DNA of 64,000 nucleotides from Streptomyces alanosinicus (GTDB lineage Bacteria > Actinomycetota > Actinomycetes > Streptomycetales > Streptomycetaceae): NCBI RefSeq assembly GCF_014650595.1, contig NZ_BMVG01000039.1:1-64000 (forward strand). The letters run 5' to 3'. Numbering within the stretch: the first letter of the stretch is position 1; the number at the start of each line of letters is the position of its first letter. Under the pieces are notes generated by a model that was given only the letters and a program-made list of their open reading frames with translations, was not told the DNA's origin and did not search any database. The translations under genes and the position numbers were made by a program. Below are positions 41,177 through 48,365 of this stretch, in pieces.

Positions 41177-42406
41177 GTGAACGACCTCGCTCTGCTTCTC
41201 ACCCCCCAAGGCCGTGCCCTCCTGGCGGAGGTCCGCGACACCGCGCCGGCCGACGAACTCGCCGTCGCCACCCGGCTGCGCCGCGACCACCCCGCCGAGC
41301 TGGTGTCGGCCGCGCTCGGCCAGGCCCGGCTGCGGCAGCGGGCGGCGGCGAAGTTCGGGGCGGCGGACGCGGGGCGGATGTTCTTCACTCCGAACGGGGT
41401 CGAGCAGTCGACGCGGGCCACCGTGGCGGCCTACCGCGCACAGCGGTTCACGGGCCTGGGCGTGACGTCCGTGGCCGATCTGTGCTGCGGGATCGGCGGG
41501 GACGCGATCGCGCTGGCCCGCGCGGGCATCCGCGTGCTCGCCGTGGACCGGGATCCGCTGACGGCGGCCGTGGCGCGGGCGAACGCCGAGGCGCTGGGGC
41601 TGGACGAGCTGATCGAGGTGCGGGAAGCGGATGTCACGGAGGTGGACACGGACGGGTACGACGCCGTGTTCGTCGACCCCGCCCGGCGGGGCGTGCGGTC
41701 GGGAGGGGCCGCGCGAAGCGCGTCGATGAGGGGTGGTGGCCGGGCGACGGGCGGGCGGATCTTCGACCCGGAGGCCTACTCCCCACCGCTGTCCTGGGCG
41801 GTCGAGGCCGCGCGCAGGGCTCCGCACGCGGCACTGAAGGTGGCGCCCGGCGTTCCGCACGAGGCCGTGCCCGCCGACGCCGAGGCCGAGTGGATCTCGG
41901 ACGGCGGCGATGTGAAGGAGGCGGTGGTGTGGTTCGGGACCGGGGCGCCGGGCGCCGTACGCGCCACGCTGCTGCCCGGGCCGCGCACGCTCCTCGGCAG
42001 GCGGCTGCCCGATCCCCCGGTCCGGCCGGTCGGGCGGTATCTGTACGAGCCCGACGGCGCCGTCATCCGCGCCCATCTGGTCGCCGAGGCGGCGGAGGAA
42101 CTCGGCGGCGGGCTGGTCGACGCGACCATCGCGTACATCACCGCCGACGCCCTGCGGCCCACCCCGTACGCCTCCGCCTACGAGATCACCGATCAACTCC
42201 CCTTCAACGTAAAGAAGTTGAAGGCCCTGCTGCGGGAGCGCGAGGTGGGCACGCTGACCGTGAAGAAACGCGGATCGGCGGTCGAGCCGGAGGAACTGCG
42301 CAAGAAGGTCAAGCCACAGGGCCCGAACGCGGCGACCGTGTTCCTCACCCGGGTCGCCGGAGCACCCACGATGCTCGTGGGACGTCCCGCCTACGACAGG
42401 GCCTAG
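41177..42406 (+). CDS. THUMP-like domain SAM-dependent methyltransferase
   Basis: A 409-residue class I methyltransferase. The SAM motif is VTSVADLCCGIGGDAIALA and the acidic VLAVDRDP follows; VFVDPARRG is the motif where the target nucleotide usually sits. The C-terminal part (NVKKLKALLREREVGTLTVKKRGSAVEPEELRKKVK) is the THUMP-like domain seen in this family, suggesting an RNA target. Between VFVDPARRG and RIFDPEAYSPP lies an extra segment of about 20 residues (GGAARSASMRGGG) whose DNA resembles a REP element (see finding). Start GTG at 41177. Confidence 0.88.
   Translation: MNDLALLLTPQGRALLAEVRDTAPADELAVATRLRRDHPAELVSAALGQARLRQRAAAKFGAADAGRMFFTPNGVEQSTRATVAAYRAQRFTGLGVTSVADLCCGIGGDAIALARAGIRVLAVDRDPLTAAVARANAEALGLDELIEVREADVTEVDTDGYDAVFVDPARRGVRSGGAARSASMRGGGRATGGRIFDPEAYSPPLSWAVEAARRAPHAALKVAPGVPHEAVPADAEAEWISDGGDVKEAVVWFGTGAPGAVRATLLPGPRTLLGRRLPDPPVRPVGRYLYEPDGAVIRAHLVAEAAEELGGGLVDATIAYITADALRPTPYASAYEITDQLPFNVKKLKALLREREVGTLTVKKRGSAVEPEELRKKVKPQGPNAATVFLTRVAGAPTMLVGRPAYDRA
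41698..41756. repeat. REP-like in-frame insert in methyltransferase
   Basis: The DNA from about 41700 to 41756 contains CGCGCGAAGCGCG followed by TCGATGAGGGGTGGTGGCC. The same phrase is, to my memory, a common Streptomyces intergenic palindrome. It is translated in frame as an extra loop. Confidence 0.5.
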
Positions 42407-42417
42407 GGCAACACGCC

Positions 42418-43707
42418 CTAGGGCGACAGCTCGTCCGCGCGGCGGTGCAGCAGGGCGCGTTCCCTGTCGTTGCGAGCCAGGGCGGCGGCGTGGGTGAACT
42501 CGGCGCGCGCCTCCGCTGTGCGGCCGAGGCGGGCCAGCAGGTCACCGCGGACGCTGGGCAGCAGATGGTAGCCGCGCAGGGCGGGCTCGGCGGCCAGGGC
42601 GTCCACCAGTCGCAGCCCCGCGGCCGGGCCGTCGGCCATGGACACGGCGACCGCGCGGTTCAGCTCGACCACCGGAGAGGGGGCACGGGCGGCCAGCAGT
42701 CCGTACAGGGTGGCGATGGCGCGCCAGTCGGTCTCCTCGTACGTGTACGCGTGCGCGTGGCACGCGGCGATGGCCGCCTGGAGGGCGTACGGGCCGGGGG
42801 CTCCCGTCGCCGTGGCGTCGGCGCGGCCGAGGGCGCGGATGCCGCGGGCGATGAGCATGCGGTTCCAGCGGCGGCGGTTCTGGTCCTTGAGCAGGACGGG
42901 CTCGCCGTCGGGGCCGGTGCGGGCGGCCGTGCGGGACGCCTGGAACTCCAGCAGCGCGGTCAGGCCGTGCACCTCCGCCTCCTTGGGCATCAGCGCGGAC
43001 AGGACGCGGGCCAGGCGCAGCGCGTCCTCGCACAGGCCGGGGCGCAGCAGATCGTCGCCGGCGGTCGCCGCGTATCCCTCGTTGAAGATCAGGTAGATGA
43101 CATCCAGGACGGAGCCGAGGCGGGCCTCGCGGTCGGGGCCCGAGGGCACCTCGAAGGCGATGTTCTTCCTCGCCAGGGTGCGTTTGGCTCGGACGACGCG
43201 CTGGGCGATCGTCGGCTCCGGGACGAGGTGGGCACGGGCGATCTCGGCCGTGGTCAGGCCGCCGAACAGCCGCAGGGTGAGCGCGGTGCGGGCCTCGGCG
43301 GACAGCACCGGGTGACAGGTGGTGAAGACGAGCCGGAGCAGGTCGTCGTCGATGTCGTCCGGGTCGGCGGGCGTGTCGTACGACGGCGGGGCCGTCTCCA
43401 GGTCCCGGCCGAGCTCGGCGAGCTTGCGGGCGTAGGTCTCGCGGCGCCGGATCAGGTCGACGGCACGGCGGCGGGCGGTGGCCATGAGCCAGGCGCCGGG
43501 GTTGTCGGGCACACCGTCGCGCGGCCACTGCTCCAGGGCGGCGACCAGCGCGTCCTGGGCCAGTTCCTCGGCGATGCCGACGTCCCGGACGATCCGGGCG
43601 ACACCGGCGACGACGCGGGGCGACTCCAGCCGGAAGACGGTCTCGATGGCGTGCCCCGCGGCGGAGTCCGGTGCGCCGGGGTGTTGCGTGGTGGTCGGTG
43701 GTTCCAC
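42418..43707 (-). CDS. ECF42-type RNA polymerase sigma factor
   Basis: About 429 residues: an ECF sigma core (region 2 VFRLESPRVVAGVARIVRD, then GAWLMATARRRAVDLIRR; region 4 LRLFGGLTTAEIARAHLVPEPTIAQRVVRAKRTL) fused to a long C-terminal domain of TPR-like helices (from about residue 200). This layout is the ECF42 group. These sigma factors sit beside DGPF/YCII-like genes and use the C-terminal extension for activity, without an anti-sigma factor. The DGPF partner is directly upstream. The start may be GTG at 43707 or GTG at 43752, which abuts the TGA of the partner gene. Confidence 0.88.
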   Translation of the reverse strand: MEPPTTTQHPGAPDSAAGHAIETVFRLESPRVVAGVARIVRDVGIAEELAQDALVAALEQWPRDGVPDNPGAWLMATARRRAVDLIRRRETYARKLAELGRDLETAPPSYDTPADPDDIDDDLLRLVFTTCHPVLSAEARTALTLRLFGGLTTAEIARAHLVPEPTIAQRVVRAKRTLARKNIAFEVPSGPDREARLGSVLDVIYLIFNEGYAATAGDDLLRPGLCEDALRLARVLSALMPKEAEVHGLTALLEFQASRTAARTGPDGEPVLLKDQNRRRWNRMLIARGIRALGRADATATGAPGPYALQAAIAACHAHAYTYEETDWRAIATLYGLLAARAPSPVVELNRAVAVSMADGPAAGLRLVDALAAEPALRGYHLLPSVRGDLLARLGRTAEARAEFTHAAALARNDRERALLHRRADELSP

Positions 43708-43752
43708 AGCCCACCATGCAACACCCCCGGGGGCCACAGGGCCAGCGAACAC

Positions 43753-44109
43753 TCAGCCCTCGGCGATCTCGCGGACCTCGCAGCTCACGTTCCAGTAGTC
43801 CTCGTGGACCTGGAGGAACCGCTTGGCCCACTCCACCGCCTCGGCCTTGTCCTTGCACTGCATGATCGCGTAGCCGCCGATGACCTCCTTGGACTCGGTG
43901 AACGGCCCGTCGCTGACGGAGGTGCCGCCACCCTGCCAGCGCACCGTGGTGCCCTGCGCGGACGGCGTCAGTCCGGCGGTGTCGAGCATCACGCCGGCCT
44001 TGGTGATCTCCTCGATGAGCTGGCCCATGCGCTGCATCAGCTCCTCGCTGGGGCCTCCGGCGGGGGCGGAGGACTCGTCGATGTGCACGATGGACAGGTA
44101 ACGGGGCAT
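43753..44109 (-). CDS. DGPF/YCII-like partner protein of ECF42 sigma
   Basis: A 118-residue YCII-related protein with the diagnostic DGPFTESKEVIGGY segment. Such genes are the conserved neighbours of ECF42 sigma factors and are often their targets. A single small domain, cytoplasmic; catalytic role unknown. ATG at 44109 with GGAG 5 nt upstream. Its stop codon touches the putative first start codon of the sigma gene. Confidence 0.93.
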   Translation of the reverse strand: MPRYLSIVHIDESSAPAGGPSEELMQRMGQLIEEITKAGVMLDTAGLTPSAQGTTVRWQGGGTSVSDGPFTESKEVIGGYAIMQCKDKAEAVEWAKRFLQVHEDYWNVSCEVREIAEG

Positions 44110-44234
44110 GGTGACTCCTTCGGTCGGGCGGCGGGGCCGTTCCCCGGCCGCTCACCCCGTGCGTCGAACGGGAGACACCAGGATCGACACCTCCCGGGAA
44201 AAAGTTCCGCGAGTTTTCCGGCCAGCGTTTCCGG

Positions 44235-44390
44235 TCAGCGCAGGGACGCCCACAGGTCGCTCACCGCCGGCTCCCTCGCGATCACCCGGTTGGGGTCGGA
44301 GGGCGCCGTGACGACCGGCACCATCACGGTCCGCACCTGGTCGGCGGTCAGGCCCCGGCTCTCGGCGAGCCGCATCAGCTCGGGAAATTC
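44235..44390 (-). pseudogene. Remnant of an LCP-family (LytR-CpsA-Psr) gene 3' end
   Basis: A 51-codon fragment reading EFPELMRLAESRGL, then QVRTVMVPVV, APSDPNRV and LWASLR before TGA. The order of LA, GLT, QV, VPV, DPNRV and LW is that of the extreme C-terminus of Streptomyces LCP cell-wall ligases. The frame is closed by a TGA at 44391-44393 and no further LCP sequence is seen upstream, so this is a truncated relic. Confidence 0.5.
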
Positions 44391-44534
44391 TCATCCCAGC
44401 GCCCCCGCGATGCCGCAATACGCCGGTCTCGGCCCGCAGTTCGCGTCGTACGGGGTCGCCGGTGCGAGGTTCTCGCGGCGGAGGGCTGGACTCCAGCGCG
44501 GAAACCGGCGAAAAGCAAGCCCTGTGCCGCATGC

Positions 44535-44556
44535 GTTCAGGATGCGTTCAGGAAGC
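44535..44556 (+). promoter_or_regulatory. 11-bp direct repeat, PHO-box-like
   Basis: GTTCAGGATGC followed immediately by GTTCAGGAAGC. Two 11-bp units starting with GTTCA are the arrangement bound by OmpR/PhoP-type regulators; in Streptomyces PhoP units begin GTTCA. It lies 46 bp before the TTG start of the COG4705 gene. Confidence 0.4.
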
Positions 44557-44602
44557 TCCTGGGAGGGTCGGCCCCCCGTCACCCCCCCTCACAGGAGCAC
44601 CC

Positions 44603-45493
44603 TTGACCACGCCGTTGACGACGTCCTCGACGACGAAATCCGTCATGAAGAAGCTGCCCGAGGTCACCCTCGCGTTCTGGATCATGAAGATCGCGGCGAC
44701 GACCCTGGGCGAGACCGCGGGCGACCTGTTCGCCCAGACACTGAAGCTCGGCTATTTCCTCACCACCATCGCCCTGTTCCTGGTGTTCGTGGTGACACTG
44801 GTGGTGCAGCTGCGCTCCGCGCGCTACAACCCGTTCTTCTACTGGACCGTCATCCTGTCGACGTCCATGGCCGGCACCACCATGTCCGACTTCATGAACC
44901 GGGACGCCAGCACCAAGTACCTCTCGAACGGCACGACCCGGCTGGGCTGGGGCCCGCAGGGCCTGGGGCTCGGCTACCCGGAGGGCGCCGCGATCCTGAT
45001 CTCCCTCCTGCTGCTGATCTTCCTGGGCTGGAAGCTCAGCGGGATGACCTTCCAGATCACCGAGATCGTCACCTTCCGCGGCGAGGCCCTGTTCTGGTCG
45101 GCGATCCTGGTCTCCAACACCCTCGGCACCTCGATGGGCGACTTCCTGTCCGACAGCTCGGGCCTGGGCTATCTGGGCGGTGCGGCCCTGGTGACCGGTC
45201 TGCTGCTGGTGCTGGTGCTGCTGATGAAGGTGCCGGCGGTACCGAACGTCCTGCTCTTCTGGATCGCGTTCGTGCTGACCCGCCCGCTGGGCGCCACGGC
45301 CGGCGACCTCCTGACCAAACCCACCGCCAAGGGCGGGCTGGATCTGGGCACGCAGGGCTCCTCGGCGGTGCTGCTCGCGGTGCTGTTCGGCCTGATGGCG
45401 TACGCGCACCTCAAGGAGCGGCGGGCTGCGGCGGCCCCGGAGGCGGGCCCCGAGGCGGAGGCGGTCCAGCCGCAGCGGGCCGATCACCGATAA
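44603..45493 (+). CDS. COG4705 membrane protein with four-fold repeat
   Basis: A 296-residue polytopic membrane protein of uncharacterised family COG4705, about eight helices. The motif G-x-T-x-x-D appears four times: TLGETAGDLF, SMAGTTMSDF, TLGTSMGDFL, PLGATAGDLL, once per pair of helices, so the protein arose by internal duplication of a two-helix unit. These repeated polar motifs in the membrane suggest ion or small-molecule transport (inference). The start is a rare TTG at 44603 with AGGAG 5 nt upstream; no ATG or GTG gives a better site. Preceded by a PHO-box-like repeat. Confidence 0.85.
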   Translation: MTTPLTTSSTTKSVMKKLPEVTLAFWIMKIAATTLGETAGDLFAQTLKLGYFLTTIALFLVFVVTLVVQLRSARYNPFFYWTVILSTSMAGTTMSDFMNRDASTKYLSNGTTRLGWGPQGLGLGYPEGAAILISLLLLIFLGWKLSGMTFQITEIVTFRGEALFWSAILVSNTLGTSMGDFLSDSSGLGYLGGAALVTGLLLVLVLLMKVPAVPNVLLFWIAFVLTRPLGATAGDLLTKPTAKGGLDLGTQGSSAVLLAVLFGLMAYAHLKERRAAAAPEAGPEAEAVQPQRADHR

Positions 45494-45498
45494 CGACG

Positions 45499-45528
45499 AA
45501 ACCCGCCCCGGACAACCGGGGCGGGTTT
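45499..45528. terminator. Terminator between COG4705 gene and tRNA-Gly
   Basis: A 13-bp perfect stem, AAACCCGCCCCGG with CCGGGGCGGGTTT, loop ACAA, then CTC. It serves the COG4705 gene on the plus strand. It lies 5 bp beyond the 3' end of the minus-strand tRNA and can end that transcript too. Confidence 0.85.
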
Positions 45529-45532
45529 CTCA

Positions 45533-45605
45533 TGGAGCGCCGGGCAGGCCTTGCACCTGCATCTCCCCGCAGGAAGCGGGACGTCTTTCCTTGGACCACC
45601 AACGC
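45533..45605 (-). tRNA. Atypical tRNA-Gly(UCC)
   Basis: 73 nt including encoded CCA. The acceptor stem GCGTTGG pairs with CCGGCGC (two G-U pairs), discriminator U73. The D arm GTC-x8-GAC has only three pairs. Anticodon stem TCCCG/CGGGG carries the loop CTTCCTG, giving anticodon UCC (Gly). T stem GCAGG/CCTGC has the loop TGCAAGG, so T54-G55-C56 replaces the near-universal T-T-C, and position 37 is U. G1-C72, C2-G71, U73 and C35C36 are glycine identity elements, all present. The changes resemble Gly tRNAs dedicated to peptidoglycan in staphylococci. A strong promoter lies upstream (45647-45676). Confidence 0.8.
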
Positions 45606-45646
45606 ACTGCGTCCGGGCCGTCTTTCCGGCCGTTCGCTGTGTGATG

Positions 45647-45676
45647 ATCATAGCCCAGCCGGGCCGGACACCTCAA
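45647..45676 (-). promoter_or_regulatory. Promoter of the tRNA-Gly gene
   Basis: On the minus strand -35 TTGAGG (45671-45676), 18-bp spacer, -10 TATGAT (45647-45652). Transcription would begin about 35 nt before the mature 5' end of the tRNA. Confidence 0.75.
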
Positions 45677-45678
45677 CC

Positions 45679-45936
45679 TCAGCCGTCCGCCACGGTCTCG
45701 AACCGCCAGCGGTGCACACCCCTGGTCACCAACTCGGCGTCCGGCTCGGGCAGTTCGGGCAGCTCGGCGTCGTACGACGCGTCCCACCAGGTGATGACCA
45801 GGACCCGGTCCTGCGGCGCGCGCAGGGTCTCGCGGCGCAACGGCTCCCCGACCAGCGGTTGTTCCCGCACCCAGGCGAGCAGCTCGGCGCCCCGGCCGTC
45901 GACGGCGCGGGCCTCCCACATCAGCGCGACCGTCAC
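45679..45936 (-). CDS. Small protein coupled to tsaD
   Basis: An 85-residue protein of unknown function: MTVALMWEARAVDGRGAELL, then WVREQPLVGEPLRRETLRAPQ, then VLVITWWDASYDAELPELPEP. It reads like a short dimeric ferredoxin-like (antibiotic monooxygenase-type) fold, but no catalytic residue can be named. Its GTG start overlaps the tsaD stop by four bases (GTGA), so it is translated with tsaD. Related short proteins follow tsaD in other Streptomyces as far as I recall. Confidence 0.75.
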   Translation of the reverse strand: MTVALMWEARAVDGRGAELLAWVREQPLVGEPLRRETLRAPQDRVLVITWWDASYDAELPELPEPDAELVTRGVHRWRFETVADG

Positions 45937-47039
45937 GAGTACAGGTTCTCCTTGCTGACCTCGTGCACATGGTCGTGGTCATGACCGTGGCCCGGGACAT
46001 GCGGGTCGGTCACCGGCAGCGAGGAGTCGGCCGACAGGTCCCAGCCGGAGACGGCCCGGTTACGGGCGACCATCTCGGCGCCGAGGGCGGCCACCATCGC
46101 GCCGTTGTCCGTGCACAGCTTGGGGCGCGGGACACGCAGCCGGATGCCGGCGGCCTCGCAGCGCTCCTGGGCGAGGGCGCGCAGCCGGGAGTTGGCCGCG
46201 ACACCGCCGCCGATCATCAGATGGTCGACGCCCTCGTCCTTGCAGGCGCGCACGGCCTTGCGGGTCAGCACGTCGACGACGGCTTCCTGGAAGGACGCGG
46301 CCACATCGCGGACCGGGACCTCCTCTCCGGCCGCCCTCCTGGCCTCGATCCAGCGGGCCACGGCCGTCTTCAGACCGGAGAAGGAGAAGTCGTAGGCCGG
46401 GTCGCGCGGGCCGGTCAGACCGCGCGGGAAGGCGATCGCCCCCGGGTCGCCCTCGCGCGCGTACCGGTCGATGACGGGGCCGCCGGGGAAGCCCAGGTTC
46501 AGTACGCGGGCGATCTTGTCGAAGGCCTCGCCGGCCGCGTCGTCGATGGTCGCGCCCATGGGCCGGACGTCGGAGGTGATGTCCGACGACAGCAGCAGCG
46601 AGGAGTGGCCGCCGGAGACCAGCAGGGCCATCGTGGGCTCGGGCAGCGGGCCGTGCTCCAGCTGGTCGACGCAGATGTGCGAGGCGAGGTGGTTGACGCC
46701 GTAAAGGGGCTTGCCGAGGGCGTAGGCGTACGCCTTGGCCGCCGAGACACCGACGAGGAGGGCGCCCGCGAGGCCGGGGCCGGCCGTCACGGCGATGCCG
46801 TCGAGGTCCTTCGCCGAGACGCCAGCTTCCTTCAGCGCGCGGTCGATGGTGGGGACCATCGCCTCCAGATGGGCGCGGGAGGCCACCTCCGGGACGACAC
46901 CGCCGAAGCGGGCGTGCTCGTCGACGCTGGAGGCGACGGCGTCCGCCAGCAGGGTGGTGCCACGGACGATGCCGACGCCGGTCTCGTCGCAGGAGGTCTC
47001 GATGCCGAGTACGAGAGGCTCGTCGCGTGAGTCAGCCAT
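45933..47039 (-). CDS. tsaD: tRNA N6-adenosine threonylcarbamoyltransferase
   Basis: The 368-residue TsaD (Kae1/Gcp) transfers threonylcarbamoyl to A37 of ANN-decoding tRNAs, forming t6A together with TsaB and TsaE. LGIETSCDETGVGIV starts the ASKHA fold. NHLASH holds the metal-binding histidines, VSGGHSSLLL and FSFSGLKTAV are conserved, and GGGVAANSRLR completes the active site. The C-terminus has an unusual His-rich extension (HVPGHGHDHDHVHEV) of unknown use. The start overlaps rimI by 8 bp. Order tsaB-rimI-tsaD is conserved in actinobacteria. Confidence 0.96.
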   Translation of the reverse strand: MADSRDEPLVLGIETSCDETGVGIVRGTTLLADAVASSVDEHARFGGVVPEVASRAHLEAMVPTIDRALKEAGVSAKDLDGIAVTAGPGLAGALLVGVSAAKAYAYALGKPLYGVNHLASHICVDQLEHGPLPEPTMALLVSGGHSSLLLSSDITSDVRPMGATIDDAAGEAFDKIARVLNLGFPGGPVIDRYAREGDPGAIAFPRGLTGPRDPAYDFSFSGLKTAVARWIEARRAAGEEVPVRDVAASFQEAVVDVLTRKAVRACKDEGVDHLMIGGGVAANSRLRALAQERCEAAGIRLRVPRPKLCTDNGAMVAALGAEMVARNRAVSGWDLSADSSLPVTDPHVPGHGHDHDHVHEVSKENLYS

Positions 47040-47520
47040 TCTTCTTCTCTTCGGTTGCTTGGTCGGTGGTCAGGCGCATCACGAGGGCGTCCACATTGCC
47101 CGGCTGGTAGTAACCGCGCCTAAAGCCGATGGGCTCGAAGCCGTAGCGCTCGTAGAGCTTCTGGGCGCGGATGTTGTCGACCCGGCACTCCAGCAGCACC
47201 TCGTGGCACTCGAAGGCGGTCGCCGCGCGCAGCAGCTCGGCCAGCAGCCGGCCGCCGAGGCCGGTGCCCTGCTGGTCGCGGGCCACGGCGATGGTCTGCA
47301 CATCGGCCTGGTCGCCGGAGGAGGCGAGGCCCGCGTACCCGATGATCCCGGACTCCTCCTCGGCGACCAGATAGCGGCGGGTCGCCTCGGCGCCCCGGGC
47401 GTGGGCCAGCTCGGACCAGAACATGCCCCGCGACCAGGCGTCCTCGGGGAACAGGTCCTTCTCCAGCGCCAGGACCCGGTCGATGTCCCACCAGCGCATC
47501 TCGCGCATTCGCACGGTCAC
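47032..47520 (-). CDS. rimI: Ribosomal-protein-alanine N-acetyltransferase
   Basis: A 162-residue GNAT-family acetyltransferase of the RimI group, which acetylates the N-terminus of ribosomal protein S18. MRWWDIDRVLALEKDLFPEDAW is the substrate-side part. The acetyl-CoA site reads VARDQQGTGLGGRLLAELL, and HEVLLECRVDNIRAQKLYERYGF completes the fold. Overlaps tsaB (4 bp) and tsaD (8 bp), so the three are one operon. Confidence 0.92.
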   Translation of the reverse strand: MTVRMREMRWWDIDRVLALEKDLFPEDAWSRGMFWSELAHARGAEATRRYLVAEEESGIIGYAGLASSGDQADVQTIAVARDQQGTGLGGRLLAELLRAATAFECHEVLLECRVDNIRAQKLYERYGFEPIGFRRGYYQPGNVDALVMRLTTDQATEEKKNG

Positions 47521-48173
47521 TTCGGGGTGACCACCTTGTAGTTCTTGGGGACCTGGGCGTCCGGGCGGCGCAGATACAGCGGCCGGGGGGCCGGCAGTTC
47601 CTCGCCGGCGGCCAGCCTCTCGGCGGCCAGCGAGGCGAGGGCGGCGGCCGAGACATGCTCGGGCTCATGGACGCCCGGGAACACATCCGGGTAGAGCAGC
47701 GCGCCCGCGCCGACCGCCGGCAGGCCCGCGACCTGCTCGGCGATATCGGCCGGCCGGTCCACGGCGGGGTCGGTCAGCCGGGTGCGGGAGTCGGCGTATC
47801 TCGCCCAGTAGACCTCCTTGCGCCGGGCGTCGGTCGCCACGACGAAGGGGCCCTTCTCGATGTCGGCGGCATAGGCGAGGCCGTCCAGCGTGCACACGCC
47901 GTGCACCGGGACGCCGAGCGCGAGGCCGAAGGTGTCGGCGGTCATCAGGCCGACGCGCAGGCCCGTGTAGGGGCCGGGCCCGATGCCGACGACGATGCCG
48001 GTGACGGTGTCCAGTCCCAGTCCGGCCTCGGCGAGCACACGGTCCACGGCCGGCAGCAGCAGCTCTCCGTGCCGGCGCGCGTCCACCTGGCTCGACGAGG
48101 CGATGACGTCCGTGCCGTCGTGCAGCGCGACGGTGACGGCGGGTGTTGCGGTATCCAGAGCGAGCAAGAGCAC
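47517..48173 (-). CDS. tsaB: TsaB, t6A biosynthesis partner of TsaD
   Basis: A 218-residue ASKHA-fold protein, a catalytically reduced paralogue of TsaD needed for t6A formation. LLALDTATPAVTVALHD starts the fold; GIVVGIGPGPYTGLRVGLMTADTFG is the most conserved region. It is the first gene of the tsaB-rimI-tsaD unit, with an inverted repeat 24 bp upstream of its start (48197-48269). Confidence 0.94.
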   Translation of the reverse strand: MLLLALDTATPAVTVALHDGTDVIASSSQVDARRHGELLLPAVDRVLAEAGLGLDTVTGIVVGIGPGPYTGLRVGLMTADTFGLALGVPVHGVCTLDGLAYAADIEKGPFVVATDARRKEVYWARYADSRTRLTDPAVDRPADIAEQVAGLPAVGAGALLYPDVFPGVHEPEHVSAAALASLAAERLAAGEELPAPRPLYLRRPDAQVPKNYKVVTPK

Positions 48174-48196
48174 GCGAACAGCCTACGGCGCTTCGG

Positions 48197-48269
48197 GGCC
48201 TGTGTCGGAAATCCCGGCGTCCGCCCGAAGGGCGGGGCCTCCGGGCAGGCGGGATTTCTGACATAGGCC
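48197..48269. repeat. 20-bp inverted repeat upstream of tsaB
   Basis: GGCCTGTGTCGGAAATCCCG (from 48197) and its near-complement ending at 48269 (18 of 20 match, both differences giving G-U pairs on one strand). Between them lies a smaller hairpin CCGCCCGAAGGGCGG. It sits in the gap between tsaB and the divergent gene at 48366. Confidence 0.85.
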
Positions 48270-48365
48270 ACAAACCGCCCGTATCGCCGTCCGGGGCAGA
48301 CGGTCACTGGCTGCTACGGTCTGTACGAAGTACGACATATCGGCGCGAGGCAGAGGTGAGCGCAG

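Noticed and set aside
45540..45605. A short plus-strand protein starting in the tRNA region (45551)
   Set aside because: The DNA folds as a complete tRNA on the other strand with its own promoter; the frame has no ribosome site.
41482..45984. A 1500-codon open frame on the plus strand
   Set aside because: It overlaps the methyltransferase in another frame and runs antisense to the sigma factor, DGPF gene and others. High-GC DNA leaves such frames open by chance; its product is Arg/Gly-rich with no family likeness.
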